Origin: an uncultured Prevotellaceae bacterium
GTDB lineage: Bacteria > Bacteroidota > Bacteroidia > Bacteroidales > Bacteroidaceae
DNA length: 64,000 nucleotides
Reading direction: 5' to 3'
Assembly (NCBI GenBank): GCA_946415705.1
Contig: CAMKTN010000006.1
Span: 1-64,000, forward strand
This document shows, piece after piece, positions 44,309-53,117 of the stretch. How positions within the stretch are numbered: position 1 is the stretch's first letter; each line of letters begins with the position of its first letter. Below the pieces are notes generated by a model. That model was not told where the DNA came from. It did no database searches and was given only the letters and a program-made list of their open reading frames with translations. The position numbers were made by a program, and so were the translations under genes.

Positions 44309-44834
44309 AGATATGCGTCATCTCACGGATGATTCTCACGCACTCGTCGATCTTGGTGAACGTGTCGAGCACAGAGACATCGATGGTGTATTTCGCTTGA
44401 GAATAATAAGGTTCGCGCGCCTGTAGCGACTCTTGTATATACGCCTCCAGCTCCTCGGGCGTCTTACCCTCGATGAGGGGGCGCTTGCCCTTGCCCATCT
44501 TCAGGTGCGTGGCCAGCACATCGGGCGTGGCCTTCAGGTAGATGGTGTCTGCCAGGCTGTTCATATATTCCATATTGTCGAAGAAGCAGGGCGTACCGCC
44601 GCCACAGCTGAGGACGACATTCTCGAACTCGGCAGCCTCATGAAGCATGCGGCGCTCCAGGTCGCGGAAGCCCTCTTCGCCGCGCTCGGCAAAGATCTCG
44701 GTGACGCTCTTGCGGTAGCGCATCGTGATGTACCAGTCCAAATCATAGAAAGGCACACCCAACGCTGCTGCGAGTGCCTTACCGACCGTGGTCTTTCCGG
44801 CACCCATATATCCGATGAGGATGATGCGAATCAT
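44307..44834 (-). CDS. aroK: Shikimate kinase
   Basis: A 175-residue P-loop kinase that phosphorylates shikimate in the chorismate pathway. The Walker A is GYMGAGKTTVGKALA (residues 8-22), the substrate arginine region is RGEEGFRDLERRML, and the glycine-rich SCGGGTPCF is the third signature. It lies between topA and speA on the same strand. The other chorismate gene in this window is aroQ (54287-54703). Confidence 0.95.
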   Translation of the reverse strand: MIRIILIGYMGAGKTTVGKALAAALGVPFYDLDWYITMRYRKSVTEIFAERGEEGFRDLERRMLHEAAEFENVVLSCGGGTPCFFDNMEYMNSLADTIYLKATPDVLATHLKMGKGKRPLIEGKTPEELEAYIQESLQAREPYYSQAKYTIDVSVLDTFTKIDECVRIIREMTHI

Positions 44835-44870
44835 TGCTTTCGTTGAACGTTTAAAGATGACCCTTTCGGC

Positions 44871-47213
44871 TTATGCCTTACGCTTTGCGAAGCGGCGTTT
44901 CGCAGGTGACTTGGGCTTCTCATCCTGCTCCTTGACGATGGCCATACACTCGTCATAGGTGAGCTCCTGGGCGCGCTCCTGCAGGGCCTTCGTGAGGCGG
45001 TAGTTGGTGCCTTTATAGGAGAGGTAGGCGCCATAGCGGCCGTTCATCACCTCCAGATCGGCATCCTCGTCGAACTTCTTCAGGTGGCGTTCTGCCTCCA
45101 CCTGCTGCTTCTCGTTGATGAGCTGCACGGCATCCTCCAGCGTCATCGTCAGCGGATCCATCGTAGCGGGGATGCTCACGAACTGCTTGTTATAGAGAAC
45201 ATAGTTGCCATAGCGGCCTGTGCCGATGGTGACCGTCTTGTCCTTGTAGTCGCCCAGCGTGCGAGGCAGACGGAAGAGCTCCAGGGCCTCCTCCAGCGTC
45301 AGCGTCTCAATGCTCTGACCCTTCTTGAGCTGTGCAAAGCGGGGCTTCTCCTTTTCGTCGGCAGTACCAATCTGCACGACAGGCCCGAAGCGACCGATCT
45401 TCACGCTCACCGTGCGACCGCTCGCGGGGTCTGTACCCAGGACGCGCTCACCTACGCGCAGCTCCGTCTTGGTGCTCATGGACTCCTCCACGAGGGGTTC
45501 AAACTCAGCCCAGAAATGGTGCAGCATACCTGTCCACTCCTCCTTGCCGTCGGCGATGGCATCGAATTCCTTCTCCACCGCTGCCGTGAAGTTATAATCC
45601 ATGATGCTGGGGAAGTACTGCATCAGGAAGTCGTTGACCACCACACCCGTGTCGGTGGGCAGCAGACGGCCGCGCTCGGCGCCGATGATGGCGGTGCGCT
45701 GCTCCTCATGCAAGCCTTTGGCGTCCAGCGTCAGGACGGTATAGGAACGTTCCTCACCGGCCTTGTCGCCACGCACGACATATTCGCGCTGCTGAATGGT
45801 GGAGATGGTGGGAGCGTAGGTGGAAGGACGACCGATGCCCAGCTCCTCCAGCTTGCGCACGAGGCTGGCCTCGTTGTAGCGGGGTGCATGCTGGGTGAAA
45901 CGCTCTATGGCCTGCACCTCCACGCGCTGCAGCTTCTCGCCCACGCTGATGGTCGGCAGGATGTCCGTTCCCTCACTGCGCTCATCGGTTTCCTCGGTGT
46001 CGGTCTCGCGATAGACCTTCAGGAAGCCCTCGAACTTCACCACCTCGCCATTGGCCACGAACTGCTCTTCGCGTCCGCTGATGCTGATGGTGGCAGTCGT
46101 CTTTTCCATCTCTGCGTCGGCCATCTGGCTGGCGATGGTGCGCTTCCAGATGAGGTCGTAGAGGCGGCGGTCCTGCGTGTTGCCGTCGGTGAGCTCCGTG
46201 CGGTCTATGTAGGTCGGACGAATGGCCTCGTGGGCTTCCTGAGCACCCTTCGAGGAGGTGTGGTACTGGCGAATCTTCACATACTCCTTACCCATGAGCT
46301 GTGTGATCACCTCGCGGCTGGTGCCGAGGGCGAGCTTAGAGAGGTTCACGCTGTCGGTACGCATATAGGTGATGAGACCGTTCTCGTAGAGGCGCTGCGC
46401 CACGATCATGGTCTGCGACACGGGGAAGCCCAGCTTATGGGCAGCCTCCTGCTGCAGGGTGCTGGTGGTAAAGGGAGGCGCGGGGGTGCGGTGGACAGGG
46501 CGCGTCTGCACATCGTCGATGGTCAGCGTGGCGTCCTTCACGGCCACGAGGAACTCCTCCGCCTCGGCACGCGTCTGGAAACGACGGTTCAGCTCGGCCT
46601 TCATCTGGTTACCATCGGGCAAGGCCAGCAGAGCGACCACGCGGTAGGAGGCCTCACTCTGGAAGGCCTGCACCTCGCGCTCACGCTCCACGATCAGGCG
46701 CACAGCCACGCTCTGCACACGACCGGCACTCAGATTGGGCTTCACCTTGCGCCACAACACGGGCGACAGCCTGAAGCCCACGATGCGGTCCAGCACACGA
46801 CGGGCCTGCTGCGCATTCACCAACGACATATCCACCTGGCGGGGATGCTCGATAGCCTCCAGTATGGCGGGCTTCGTGATTTCGTGGAACACGATGCGGC
46901 GTGTGGTGGCGGGGTCCAGCTTCAGGACCTCCTGCAGGTGCCACGAGATGGCTTCTCCTTCGCGGTCTTCATCGGATGCGAGCCAGACAGCGTCTGCCTT
47001 CTTCGCATTCTGTTTCAGCTGACTCACGATGTGTGCCTTGTCCGTCGGCACTTCATACTGCGGCAGGAAGGAATCGGTATCGATGCTGAAATCCTTTTTC
47101 TTCAAGTCGCGGATGTGTCCGTAGGACGACATCACCTTATAATCTTTGCCAAGGAACTTCTCGATGGTTTTGGCCTTGGCAGGAGACTCTACAATAACAA
47201 GATTTTTGGGCAT
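44871..47213 (-). CDS. topA: DNA topoisomerase I
   Basis: A 780-residue type IA topoisomerase that relaxes negative supercoils. The Toprim domain begins KNLVIVESPAKAKTIEKFLG with the acidic DEDREGEAISWHL; the active-site tyrosine is in GLITYMRTDSVNL. C-terminal repeats of the Bacteroidetes type (RFGPVVQIG, RYGNYVLYNKQFV, RYGAYLSYKG) replace zinc fingers, and the end is a basic tail KSPAKRRFAKRKA. ATG 47213 is chosen over an upstream in-frame start (47255) that lies beyond the TAGTTTTG promoter element. Confidence 0.96.
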   Translation of the reverse strand: MPKNLVIVESPAKAKTIEKFLGKDYKVMSSYGHIRDLKKKDFSIDTDSFLPQYEVPTDKAHIVSQLKQNAKKADAVWLASDEDREGEAISWHLQEVLKLDPATTRRIVFHEITKPAILEAIEHPRQVDMSLVNAQQARRVLDRIVGFRLSPVLWRKVKPNLSAGRVQSVAVRLIVEREREVQAFQSEASYRVVALLALPDGNQMKAELNRRFQTRAEAEEFLVAVKDATLTIDDVQTRPVHRTPAPPFTTSTLQQEAAHKLGFPVSQTMIVAQRLYENGLITYMRTDSVNLSKLALGTSREVITQLMGKEYVKIRQYHTSSKGAQEAHEAIRPTYIDRTELTDGNTQDRRLYDLIWKRTIASQMADAEMEKTTATISISGREEQFVANGEVVKFEGFLKVYRETDTEETDERSEGTDILPTISVGEKLQRVEVQAIERFTQHAPRYNEASLVRKLEELGIGRPSTYAPTISTIQQREYVVRGDKAGEERSYTVLTLDAKGLHEEQRTAIIGAERGRLLPTDTGVVVNDFLMQYFPSIMDYNFTAAVEKEFDAIADGKEEWTGMLHHFWAEFEPLVEESMSTKTELRVGERVLGTDPASGRTVSVKIGRFGPVVQIGTADEKEKPRFAQLKKGQSIETLTLEEALELFRLPRTLGDYKDKTVTIGTGRYGNYVLYNKQFVSIPATMDPLTMTLEDAVQLINEKQQVEAERHLKKFDEDADLEVMNGRYGAYLSYKGTNYRLTKALQERAQELTYDECMAIVKEQDEKPKSPAKRRFAKRKA

Positions 47214-47242
47214 AGTTCTTACGCTTTTTGAAAATGTGGGCG

Positions 47243-47250
47243 CAAAACTA
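47243..47250 (-). promoter_or_regulatory. -7 promoter element (TAGTTTTG) for topA
   Basis: Minus-strand TAGTTTTG matches TAnnTTTG, 29 bp before the topA ATG. Confidence 0.6.
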
Positions 47251-47298
47251 CACAAAAAACATGAATTACACCTTATATATATAGGAAAAAAACTTTTT

Positions 47299-48120
47299 TT
47301 ATCCCTTTTCCGTGCTATTTAACCCCTCTTTTCGCACTGCATGAAGAATAATAAGGAGAAAAAAGAAGCAAACGACCACCAACATGCCAGCCTTCTCCGT
47401 ACCCCCGATCAGATGGATCAGCGAGTCATCATCGGGCGACAGGAACGCCATCACACAGGCCGTCGAGTTGTTGAAGACATGGATGCACACGGGAGCCACC
47501 AGCGAACCTGTCCACCAATACGCGAAGCCCAGCACCAACCCCAGGATGAATGCCGCCGGCATTTGCGCCGGGTTCAAGTGTGCCACAGCAAAGATGACAG
47601 CCGACAGGAGCACCGCCGTTCTCCCACCGCTTTTCAGAAAGCCTTCCCCTGCGCTCGAAGGTTCACCCTTCGAGAATCCCCCTTGCACGCCTCCTCTGAA
47701 CAGCAGTTCCTCCGCCAACGGCCCCAGCACCGCCACCGTCAGCAGGCCCACGGGGTTATACATAATGGCCCGGAACGTCTCCTCCCCTACCAAGTCCGGA
47801 ATCTCGGGGAAGAACGCCTCCTGAATCAAGTTCACCAACACGATGATAGGCAGCGCCATCAGGAACGCCAGCGCCGAGCGCCGTGCATTCCTGCCTTGCA
47901 CTCCGGCCATCGTCGTTGCCCAGGTGACCTCTCGCTGCCGCCACAACAGGAACAACCCTATCGCCAGCAGATTCGCCACCATCAGCGACAGCACCAGAGT
48001 CCACTCTCCCGCCGCCAGCCCCATCGCCGCCAGCACAATCGCCACCCCACCACCAGCCAGCTGGCTGATGATAAAGAACAAGACATAAACCCACCAAGCC
48101 CTCCTTTTCACTTCCATCAT
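47299..48120 (-). CDS. CPBP family intramembrane metalloprotease
   Basis: A 273-residue membrane protein with about seven TM segments. The CPBP (Abi) motif 1 is AEELLFRGGVQGGF (EExxxR) and motif 2 is FAVAHLNPAQ. Such proteins cleave or process membrane peptides; the target is unknown. Directly after EELLFRG the protein has an extra stretch FSKGEPSSAGEGFLKSGG compared with usual relatives, encoded by a hairpin-forming segment (47654-47674). The start is ATG 48120 or 48117. An octamer array separates it from ribF. Confidence 0.9.
   Translation of the reverse strand: MMEVKRRAWWVYVLFFIISQLAGGGVAIVLAAMGLAAGEWTLVLSLMVANLLAIGLFLLWRQREVTWATTMAGVQGRNARRSALAFLMALPIIVLVNLIQEAFFPEIPDLVGEETFRAIMYNPVGLLTVAVLGPLAEELLFRGGVQGGFSKGEPSSAGEGFLKSGGRTAVLLSAVIFAVAHLNPAQMPAAFILGLVLGFAYWWTGSLVAPVCIHVFNNSTACVMAFLSPDDDSLIHLIGGTEKAGMLVVVCFFFLLIILHAVRKEGLNSTEKG
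47654..47674. repeat. Hairpin element inside the CPBP gene
   Basis: Perfect 8-bp arms CTCGAAGG/CCTTCGAG with a TTCAC loop, coding for part of the extra loop after the first catalytic motif. Confidence 0.6.
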
Positions 48121-48145
48121 CGTTTTCGTTACCGTTATTTAATTG

Positions 48146-48177
48146 TCGTTATTACATTATTTCGTTATTACGTTATT
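48146..48177. repeat. Octamer array between ribF and the CPBP gene
   Basis: Units TCGTTATT, ACATTATT, TCGTTATT, ACGTTATT, then ACGCC, reaching the ribF stop codon. Confidence 0.8.
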
Positions 48178-49189
48178 ACGCCGTCCCCCTTGGGGGACCA
48201 TAGGGGGCTTTTAAACAAGCCTCCCTGTCTCGCTCCAACTGCCTGATTAGCTCCTCCTCGCTCGCGAAGCGCTGCTCATCGCGCAGACGTGCAAGGAACG
48301 AGACGGTGAGCGTCTTCCCATAGAGGTCGCCGTGGAAGTCGAAGAGATGCGCCTCAATGCTGACATCCGACCCATTCCCAATGGTCGGCCGACTGCCGAT
48401 GTTTAACATTGATGATTGATGATTGATGATTGATGATGGCTTGTTGTATTCCTCATTCCTCATTCCTAATTCATCAATAAAAGCAGCGTACGCTCCCCTC
48501 GCCGGCAACATTTTCCCCACTGTCCATTGTCCATTGTCCATTGTCCCTTGTCCATTCTCCACTGCCTCCAGGTTCGCCGTCGGGAACCCGAGCTGGCGGC
48601 CTACCTCGTGGCCGTGCACCACACGACCCGTCCAGGTGTAAGGTCGTCCCAGCAGCTGCGCAGCCCGCTGTACATCGCCGGCAGCTAATGCCCTGCGGAT
48701 CTCCGAGCTGCTCACATGCTCGCCCTCCAGCTCCTTCGCCAGCACCACCTCGATGCCCATTTCCCGGCCATACGCCTGGTACTCGGGGAATCCCTCTACT
48801 GCGTTCGCCGCCTGTAGTGTGCCCTGCGATTTTGTCGCAGGGGTGGGTCTCCCAAACCGATGGTCATACCCGATGACCAGCACCTCCACGCCCAGCTGCT
48901 CCTTCAGCACCTGCTGCATGAACTCCTTGGCCGTCAGCGCCGCCATCTCTTTGTCGAAGGGCAGGACATAGATCTCATCGACGCCCGTAGCCCGCAACAG
49001 CTCCATCTTCTCCTCGGCGGTCGTCAGCAGCGGCGGCACCGCAGCGGGCGCGAACACCGACCGCGGATGGCGGTCGAAGGTGATGAGCAACGACCGCATA
49101 CCACGCCGCAGTGCCTCATCCCGCACTTGCCGGATGAGGCACTGATGGCCGCGATGCACGCCATCAAAGAAGCCGATGGAACATACCAC
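48176..49189 (-). CDS. ribF: Bifunctional riboflavin kinase/FAD synthetase
   Basis: A 337-residue enzyme making FMN and FAD. The adenylyltransferase half has SIGFFDGVHRGHQCLI and the kinase half has GFPTANLE, RGAYAAFI, NIGSRPTIG and FDFHGDLYGKTL. The start is GTG 49189, the first possible one after the in-frame ddh stop, so the N-terminus is about ten residues shorter than usual. Two heptamer arrays are translated within the kinase half as GQGTMDNGQWTV and NKPSSIINHQSSM. A hairpin (48822-48842) adds PATKSQGTL to the first half. The C-terminal residues APYGPPRGTA come from a palindromic segment. Confidence 0.93.
   Translation of the reverse strand: MVCSIGFFDGVHRGHQCLIRQVRDEALRRGMRSLLITFDRHPRSVFAPAAVPPLLTTAEEKMELLRATGVDEIYVLPFDKEMAALTAKEFMQQVLKEQLGVEVLVIGYDHRFGRPTPATKSQGTLQAANAVEGFPEYQAYGREMGIEVVLAKELEGEHVSSSEIRRALAAGDVQRAAQLLGRPYTWTGRVVHGHEVGRQLGFPTANLEAVENGQGTMDNGQWTVGKMLPARGAYAAFIDELGMRNEEYNKPSSIINHQSSMLNIGSRPTIGNGSDVSIEAHLFDFHGDLYGKTLTVSFLARLRDEQRFASEEELIRQLERDREACLKAPYGPPRGTA
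48408..48475. repeat. Two in-frame heptamer arrays in ribF (kinase domain, second site)
   Basis: Four ATTGATG units (48408-48435) and, a few bases on, ATTCCTC, ATTCCTC, ATTCCTA, ATTCATC (48448-48475). Together they encode LGMRNEEYNKPSSIINHQSS. Confidence 0.9.
48521..48562. repeat. In-frame heptamer array in ribF (kinase domain, first site)
   Basis: Six units TGTCCAT, TGTCCAT, TGTCCAT, TGTCCCT, TGTCCAT, TCTCCAC, encoding ENGQGTMDNGQWTV between GFPTANLE and RGAYAAF. Confidence 0.9.
48822..48842. repeat. Hairpin element inside ribF
   Basis: Perfect 8-bp arms CCCTGCGA/TCGCAGGG with a TTTTG loop, coding for PATKSQG in the adenylyltransferase half. Confidence 0.6.
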
Positions 49190-50089
49190 TTAAACTAAAT
49201 GCTTAACTATCTCCTCCCTGTCGCCGGGTAGCAGGTCGATGACGGGAATCTCGATCATCGTGTAGCAGCCGGGCTGCTGACGCATCGAGGCACGCGCCAC
49301 GTTGACCAGCACCTGCGCCGTCAGGGCGGGGTTGTTGATCTTCATGTTGAACTCAAAGAGCTGGTTGTGTGTCTGGCCGCTGACGCCCTTGCGCACGAGG
49401 TTCACGCCGTGCCCCACGTCGTTCAGCGCATCTACGCTATCGACCTGGAAGACATGCGTCTCGTCAGAAGCGAAGTAGGGATCGGCCTTGATGGCTGCGG
49501 TGACCTCGTCGAGGTTCGCGCCGTCCTCCAGCTCCACATAGACCATACGACGATGGATGCCCTGACCCACGGGAATGGTCATCGACAAGGCATCCTTGAC
49601 GCCAGCCTTGGAGCGGACGCAGACGCTGTGTCCCATCGAGCGGCCGGGGCCGAAGTTGGTGTAGCTGATGCCCTTCGGCGCCAGGCTCTCCATCAAGGTG
49701 CGAACCACGCTGTCCGAACCCGGATCCCAGCCCGCGCTGATGATGCTCACGGCGTTGCCGGCCTTGGCAGCAGCGTCCAACGTGCGGCGCAACTCCACAA
49801 TCTTCGTGTGGATGTCAAAGGAATCCACGGTGTTGATGCCCAGCGCCAGGATGTCCTTGGCATAGGCTTCCACGCTACGCGTCGGCGTGGCCAGAATAGC
49901 AACATCGACATCCTCCAGCTCGCGGATGTCCTTCACCACCTTGTAGCCTTCCAGCTCCTTGGGGCAGTCCTCGGCACCGCGACGGCGCACGATACCCGCA
50001 ATCTCCATATCTGGAGCCTCGATGAGAGCCTCCAGGGTGTACTTTCCGATATTGCCGTAACCAACGACGGCTGCACGAATCTTTTTCAT
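49190..50089 (-). CDS. ddh: Meso-diaminopimelate D-dehydrogenase
   Basis: A 299-residue NADPH-dependent enzyme that makes meso-diaminopimelate in one step for lysine and peptidoglycan. The Rossmann motif is VVGYGNIGKYTLEAL; SAGWDPGSDSVVRTL and FGPGRSMGHSV are the family active-site segments. Length is standard. Its stop codon abuts the ribF GTG. A TACTTTTG promoter element is 38 bp upstream of the ATG, preceded by a heptamer array. Confidence 0.96.
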   Translation of the reverse strand: MKKIRAAVVGYGNIGKYTLEALIEAPDMEIAGIVRRRGAEDCPKELEGYKVVKDIRELEDVDVAILATPTRSVEAYAKDILALGINTVDSFDIHTKIVELRRTLDAAAKAGNAVSIISAGWDPGSDSVVRTLMESLAPKGISYTNFGPGRSMGHSVCVRSKAGVKDALSMTIPVGQGIHRRMVYVELEDGANLDEVTAAIKADPYFASDETHVFQVDSVDALNDVGHGVNLVRKGVSGQTHNQLFEFNMKINNPALTAQVLVNVARASMRQQPGCYTMIEIPVIDLLPGDREEIVKHLV

Positions 50090-50127
50090 TGTGTTTGTTT
50101 TTTATAAGGTGTTACTCTTTTCGGGCG

Positions 50128-50135
50128 CAAAAGTA
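50128..50135 (-). promoter_or_regulatory. -7 promoter element (TACTTTTG) for ddh
   Basis: Minus-strand TACTTTTG matches TAnnTTTG. Confidence 0.65.
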
Positions 50136-50143
50136 GTAAAAAG

Positions 50144-50292
50144 GTTTAATGTTTAAGGTTTAATGTTTAAAGAATTTGCCTTTCATCTTGCATTTCTTTA
50201 CATTTTGTCGCCAAAACCACCCTTTCACCTGTCAATTGTCCATTGTCCATTGTCAATTCTCAATTCTCAATTTTCAATTCTCAATTTTCAAT
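50144..50292. repeat. Heptamer arrays in the polA-ddh gap
   Basis: Four units GTTTAAT, GTTTAAG, GTTTAAT, GTTTAAA (50144-50171) and nine units TGTCAAT, TGTCCAT, TGTCCAT, TGTCAAT, TCTCAAT, TCTCAAT, TTTCAAT, TCTCAAT, TTTCAAT (50230-50292). The second ends next to the polA stop codon. No gene was seen in the gap. Confidence 0.9.
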
Positions 50293-50294
50293 TC

Positions 50295-53114
50295 CTAGTG
50301 CGCCTCCAGCCAGTTCTCCCCCCAGCCTGCATCGGCCACAAGCGGCACGCGCATCGTGAACGCCGCCTGCATCTCCTCAAGGACGATGCGCTCCACGCGG
50401 TCATGCTCCTCGGGTAGCACGGAGAAGTTCAATTCATCGTGCACCTGCAGGATCATCTTCGAGCGGATGCCCTCCTCGCGGAAGCGACGGAAGATATGAA
50501 TCATCGCTATCTTGATGATGTCGGCCGCCGACCCTTGGATGGGCGCGTTGATGGCGTTGCGCTCGGCGAAGCCGCGCACGGTGGCGTTGGCCGAGTTGAT
50601 ATCGCGCAGGTAGCACCTACGATGGCAGACGGTCTCCGTGTAACCCTTCTCGCGGGCGTGGTCGATGCTCTCCTGCATGTAAGCCTGCACACGGGGATAG
50701 GTGGCGAAGTAGTTGTCGATGAGCTCCTTGGCCTCCGTGCGGCTGATACCCAGACGCTCCGTCAGGCCGAAGGCGGTGATGCCATAAATGATGCCGAAGT
50801 TGGCCGTCTTGGCACGTCCGCGCTCCTCGCGCGTCACCTCGTCGAGTGCCTTATGGAAGATCTTGGCGGCGGTGGCGGCATGGATGTCATGACCGAGGCG
50901 GAAGTCCTCGATGAGCCCCTCGTCGCCGCTGAGGTGCGCCATGATGCGCAGCTCGATCTGCGAGTAGTCGGCCGAGAAGAACTGCTGCCCTTCGTCGGGG
51001 ATGAACGCCTTGCGGATCTCCTTGCCGTCGGCCGAGCGCACGGGAATATTCTGCAGGTTGGGGTTCGAGCTGGACAGACGTCCCGTGGCCGTGATGGTCT
51101 GGTTGAACGAGGTGTGGATATGCCCCGTGCGGGGATTGATGAGCTTCGGCAGCGCCTCGATATAGGTGCTCAGCAGCTTGCGCTTGCCGCGGTACAGCAG
51201 GATCTTCTCCACGATGGGGTGCTTTGTGCGCAGACGCTCCAGCACCTCCTCGCTCGTCACATACTGTCCCGTCTTTGTCTTCTTGGCCTTGCTGTCGAGC
51301 TGCAGCTTCTCGAACAGCAGCACGCCTACCTGTCGCGGCGACTGGATATTGAACTCCTCGCCGGCGAGGGCGTAGATCTCCTGCTCTATCTCGTGCATCT
51401 CACGCGTATGCTGCTCGCCCACCTGCCGCAACGCCTCGGTGTTGAGGCGCACGCCCGCCAGCTCCATGGCGGCCAGCACGGGCATCAGCGGCATCTCGAT
51501 GTCGCGGAACAGCTCCCACGACCCCTCGGCCTCCAGCATCGGACGGAAGACATTCTTCAGGCGCAGCGTGACGTCGGCATCCTCGGCGGCATAGGGGCAC
51601 ACCTCCTCGGGCGCCACATCGCGCATATTCTTCTGCGGCTTCCCCGCCTTCTTCTCGCCGATGAGGGCTTCAATGGGGATAGTCTTATAGTGGAGGTATG
51701 CCTCCGCCAGGTAGTCCATGCCGTGGTGCATCTCGGGTTGCAGGACATAATGGGCAATCATCGTGTCGAACATCGGGCCGCGCAGCTCGATGCCGTAGCC
51801 CGCCAGCACCATCAGGTCGTACTTCAGGTTCTGTCCCACCTTCGCGATCTTCTCATCCTCGTAGATGCAGCGGAACTCTTCCACAAGGGCCTGTGCCGCC
51901 TCGCGCTCGGCAGGCACGGGGACATAGAAGCCCTCGCCCTCCTTGACCGCAAAGCTCAAACCCACGAGCTCCGCCTCGATGGCGTCCGTGCTCGTCGTTT
52001 CCGTGTCCAGCGACACCTCCTCGCATGTGCGTAATGTATTAATAAGGTTCGCGCGCGAAGAGGGAGTATCGCAGAGGTGATAAGAAGCGGACTTCCCGGA
52101 CTCTCCCCCCTGAGACCCTCCCCCCTGCCCCTCCCTTGTAGGGAGGGGAGTATATACTTGTGCTGATTGGGGAACCTCAGGCTTCTGCGCAAACAAATCC
52201 CCTTGCCCATCGCCAAACAGGTCTAATTGCGTCCCTGTTTCCCGCCCGACTGGGCGGGAAACAGGGACGACCTTCGACCTCATCTCCAATCCCTCGAACA
52301 TCTTGTTCAGCGCCTCCTGGTCGGGCTCTTCGCGCGCCAGCAGTTCCATATCCAGGGTGATGGGCACATCCCGCACGATGGTGGCCAGCCAGCGCGACGT
52401 CTCTATCTGCTCGCGGTTCGCCTCCACACGCTCGCGCAGCTTGCCCTTGAGTTCGGCGGTATGTGCCAGCAGGCCGTCGATGCCACCAAACTGCTGGATG
52501 AGCGTCGTCGCCGTCTTCTCACCCACGCCCGGGCAACCCGGTATATTGTCCGAGGCATCACCCATCAGTCCCAGGATGTCAATGACCTGTTCCGGACGCT
52601 CGATGCCCCATTTCTTACACACCTCCGCAGGGCCCATGATGTCAAAGCCAGGCCCCATCGCACGGGGCTTGAACATCACCACATGGTCCGTCACCAGCTG
52701 CCCGTAGTCCTTGTCGGGCGTCATCATATACGTCTCTATGCCCTGCGCCTCAGCCTGCGCCGCCAGCGTGCCGATGACATCGTCGGCCTCGTAGCCCGCC
52801 ACCTCCAGCACCGGAATCCTGTACGCCGCCAGCAGCTCCTTGATGATGGGCACGCCGAAGCGGATGGCCTCGGGCGTCTCCTCGCGCTGCGCCTTATAGG
52901 GCGGGTAAGCCTCATGGCGGAACGTGCCGCCGTGGGGGTCGAAGGCCACGCCGATATGCGTAGGCTGCTCCTTCTGCAGCACCTCGTCCAGCGTGTTGAT
53001 GAAGCCGTAGATGGCAGACACATTCTCACCCTTGCTGTTGATGCGAGGGTTCTTGATAAAACCGTAGTAACCGCGGTAGATAAGCGCGTAAGCGTCGAGT
53101 AAAAAGAGTTTCAT
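50295..53114 (-). CDS. polA: DNA polymerase I
   Basis: A 939-residue repair and Okazaki-processing polymerase with three parts: 5'-3' exonuclease (1-290, LFLLDAYALIYRGYYGF, GYEADDVIGTLA), 3'-5' exonuclease (from about 360, SLDTETTSTDAIE) and polymerase (motif A FSADYSQIELRIMAH, motif C QVHDELNFSV). The linker between the first two (about 285-360) contains two palindromic REP-like insertions, encoding SRPVGRETGTQL and PLPTREGQGGGSQGG. ATG 53114 is chosen; the upstream in-frame start lies inside a palindromic promoter. The ATG is 4 bp after a TACCTTTG element, implying a leaderless or almost leaderless mRNA. Confidence 0.95.
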   Translation of the reverse strand: MKLFLLDAYALIYRGYYGFIKNPRINSKGENVSAIYGFINTLDEVLQKEQPTHIGVAFDPHGGTFRHEAYPPYKAQREETPEAIRFGVPIIKELLAAYRIPVLEVAGYEADDVIGTLAAQAEAQGIETYMMTPDKDYGQLVTDHVVMFKPRAMGPGFDIMGPAEVCKKWGIERPEQVIDILGLMGDASDNIPGCPGVGEKTATTLIQQFGGIDGLLAHTAELKGKLRERVEANREQIETSRWLATIVRDVPITLDMELLAREEPDQEALNKMFEGLEMRSKVVPVSRPVGRETGTQLDLFGDGQGDLFAQKPEVPQSAQVYTPLPTREGQGGGSQGGESGKSASYHLCDTPSSRANLINTLRTCEEVSLDTETTSTDAIEAELVGLSFAVKEGEGFYVPVPAEREAAQALVEEFRCIYEDEKIAKVGQNLKYDLMVLAGYGIELRGPMFDTMIAHYVLQPEMHHGMDYLAEAYLHYKTIPIEALIGEKKAGKPQKNMRDVAPEEVCPYAAEDADVTLRLKNVFRPMLEAEGSWELFRDIEMPLMPVLAAMELAGVRLNTEALRQVGEQHTREMHEIEQEIYALAGEEFNIQSPRQVGVLLFEKLQLDSKAKKTKTGQYVTSEEVLERLRTKHPIVEKILLYRGKRKLLSTYIEALPKLINPRTGHIHTSFNQTITATGRLSSSNPNLQNIPVRSADGKEIRKAFIPDEGQQFFSADYSQIELRIMAHLSGDEGLIEDFRLGHDIHAATAAKIFHKALDEVTREERGRAKTANFGIIYGITAFGLTERLGISRTEAKELIDNYFATYPRVQAYMQESIDHAREKGYTETVCHRRCYLRDINSANATVRGFAERNAINAPIQGSAADIIKIAMIHIFRRFREEGIRSKMILQVHDELNFSVLPEEHDRVERIVLEEMQAAFTMRVPLVADAGWGENWLEAH
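52128..52148. repeat. REP-like hairpin in the polA linker, copy A
   Basis: Perfect 8-bp arms CCCCTCCC/GGGAGGGG with a TTGTA loop, translated as part of PLPTREGQGG. Confidence 0.7.
52231..52268. repeat. Perfect 17-bp hairpin in the polA linker
   Basis: GTCCCTGTTTCCCGCCC pairs exactly with GGGCGGGAAACAGGGAC around GACT. It is translated in frame (VPVSRPVGRETGTQ). Such a perfect stem inside a coding sequence is uncommon and suggests insertion of a palindromic element. Confidence 0.9.
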
Positions 53115-53117
53115 GCG

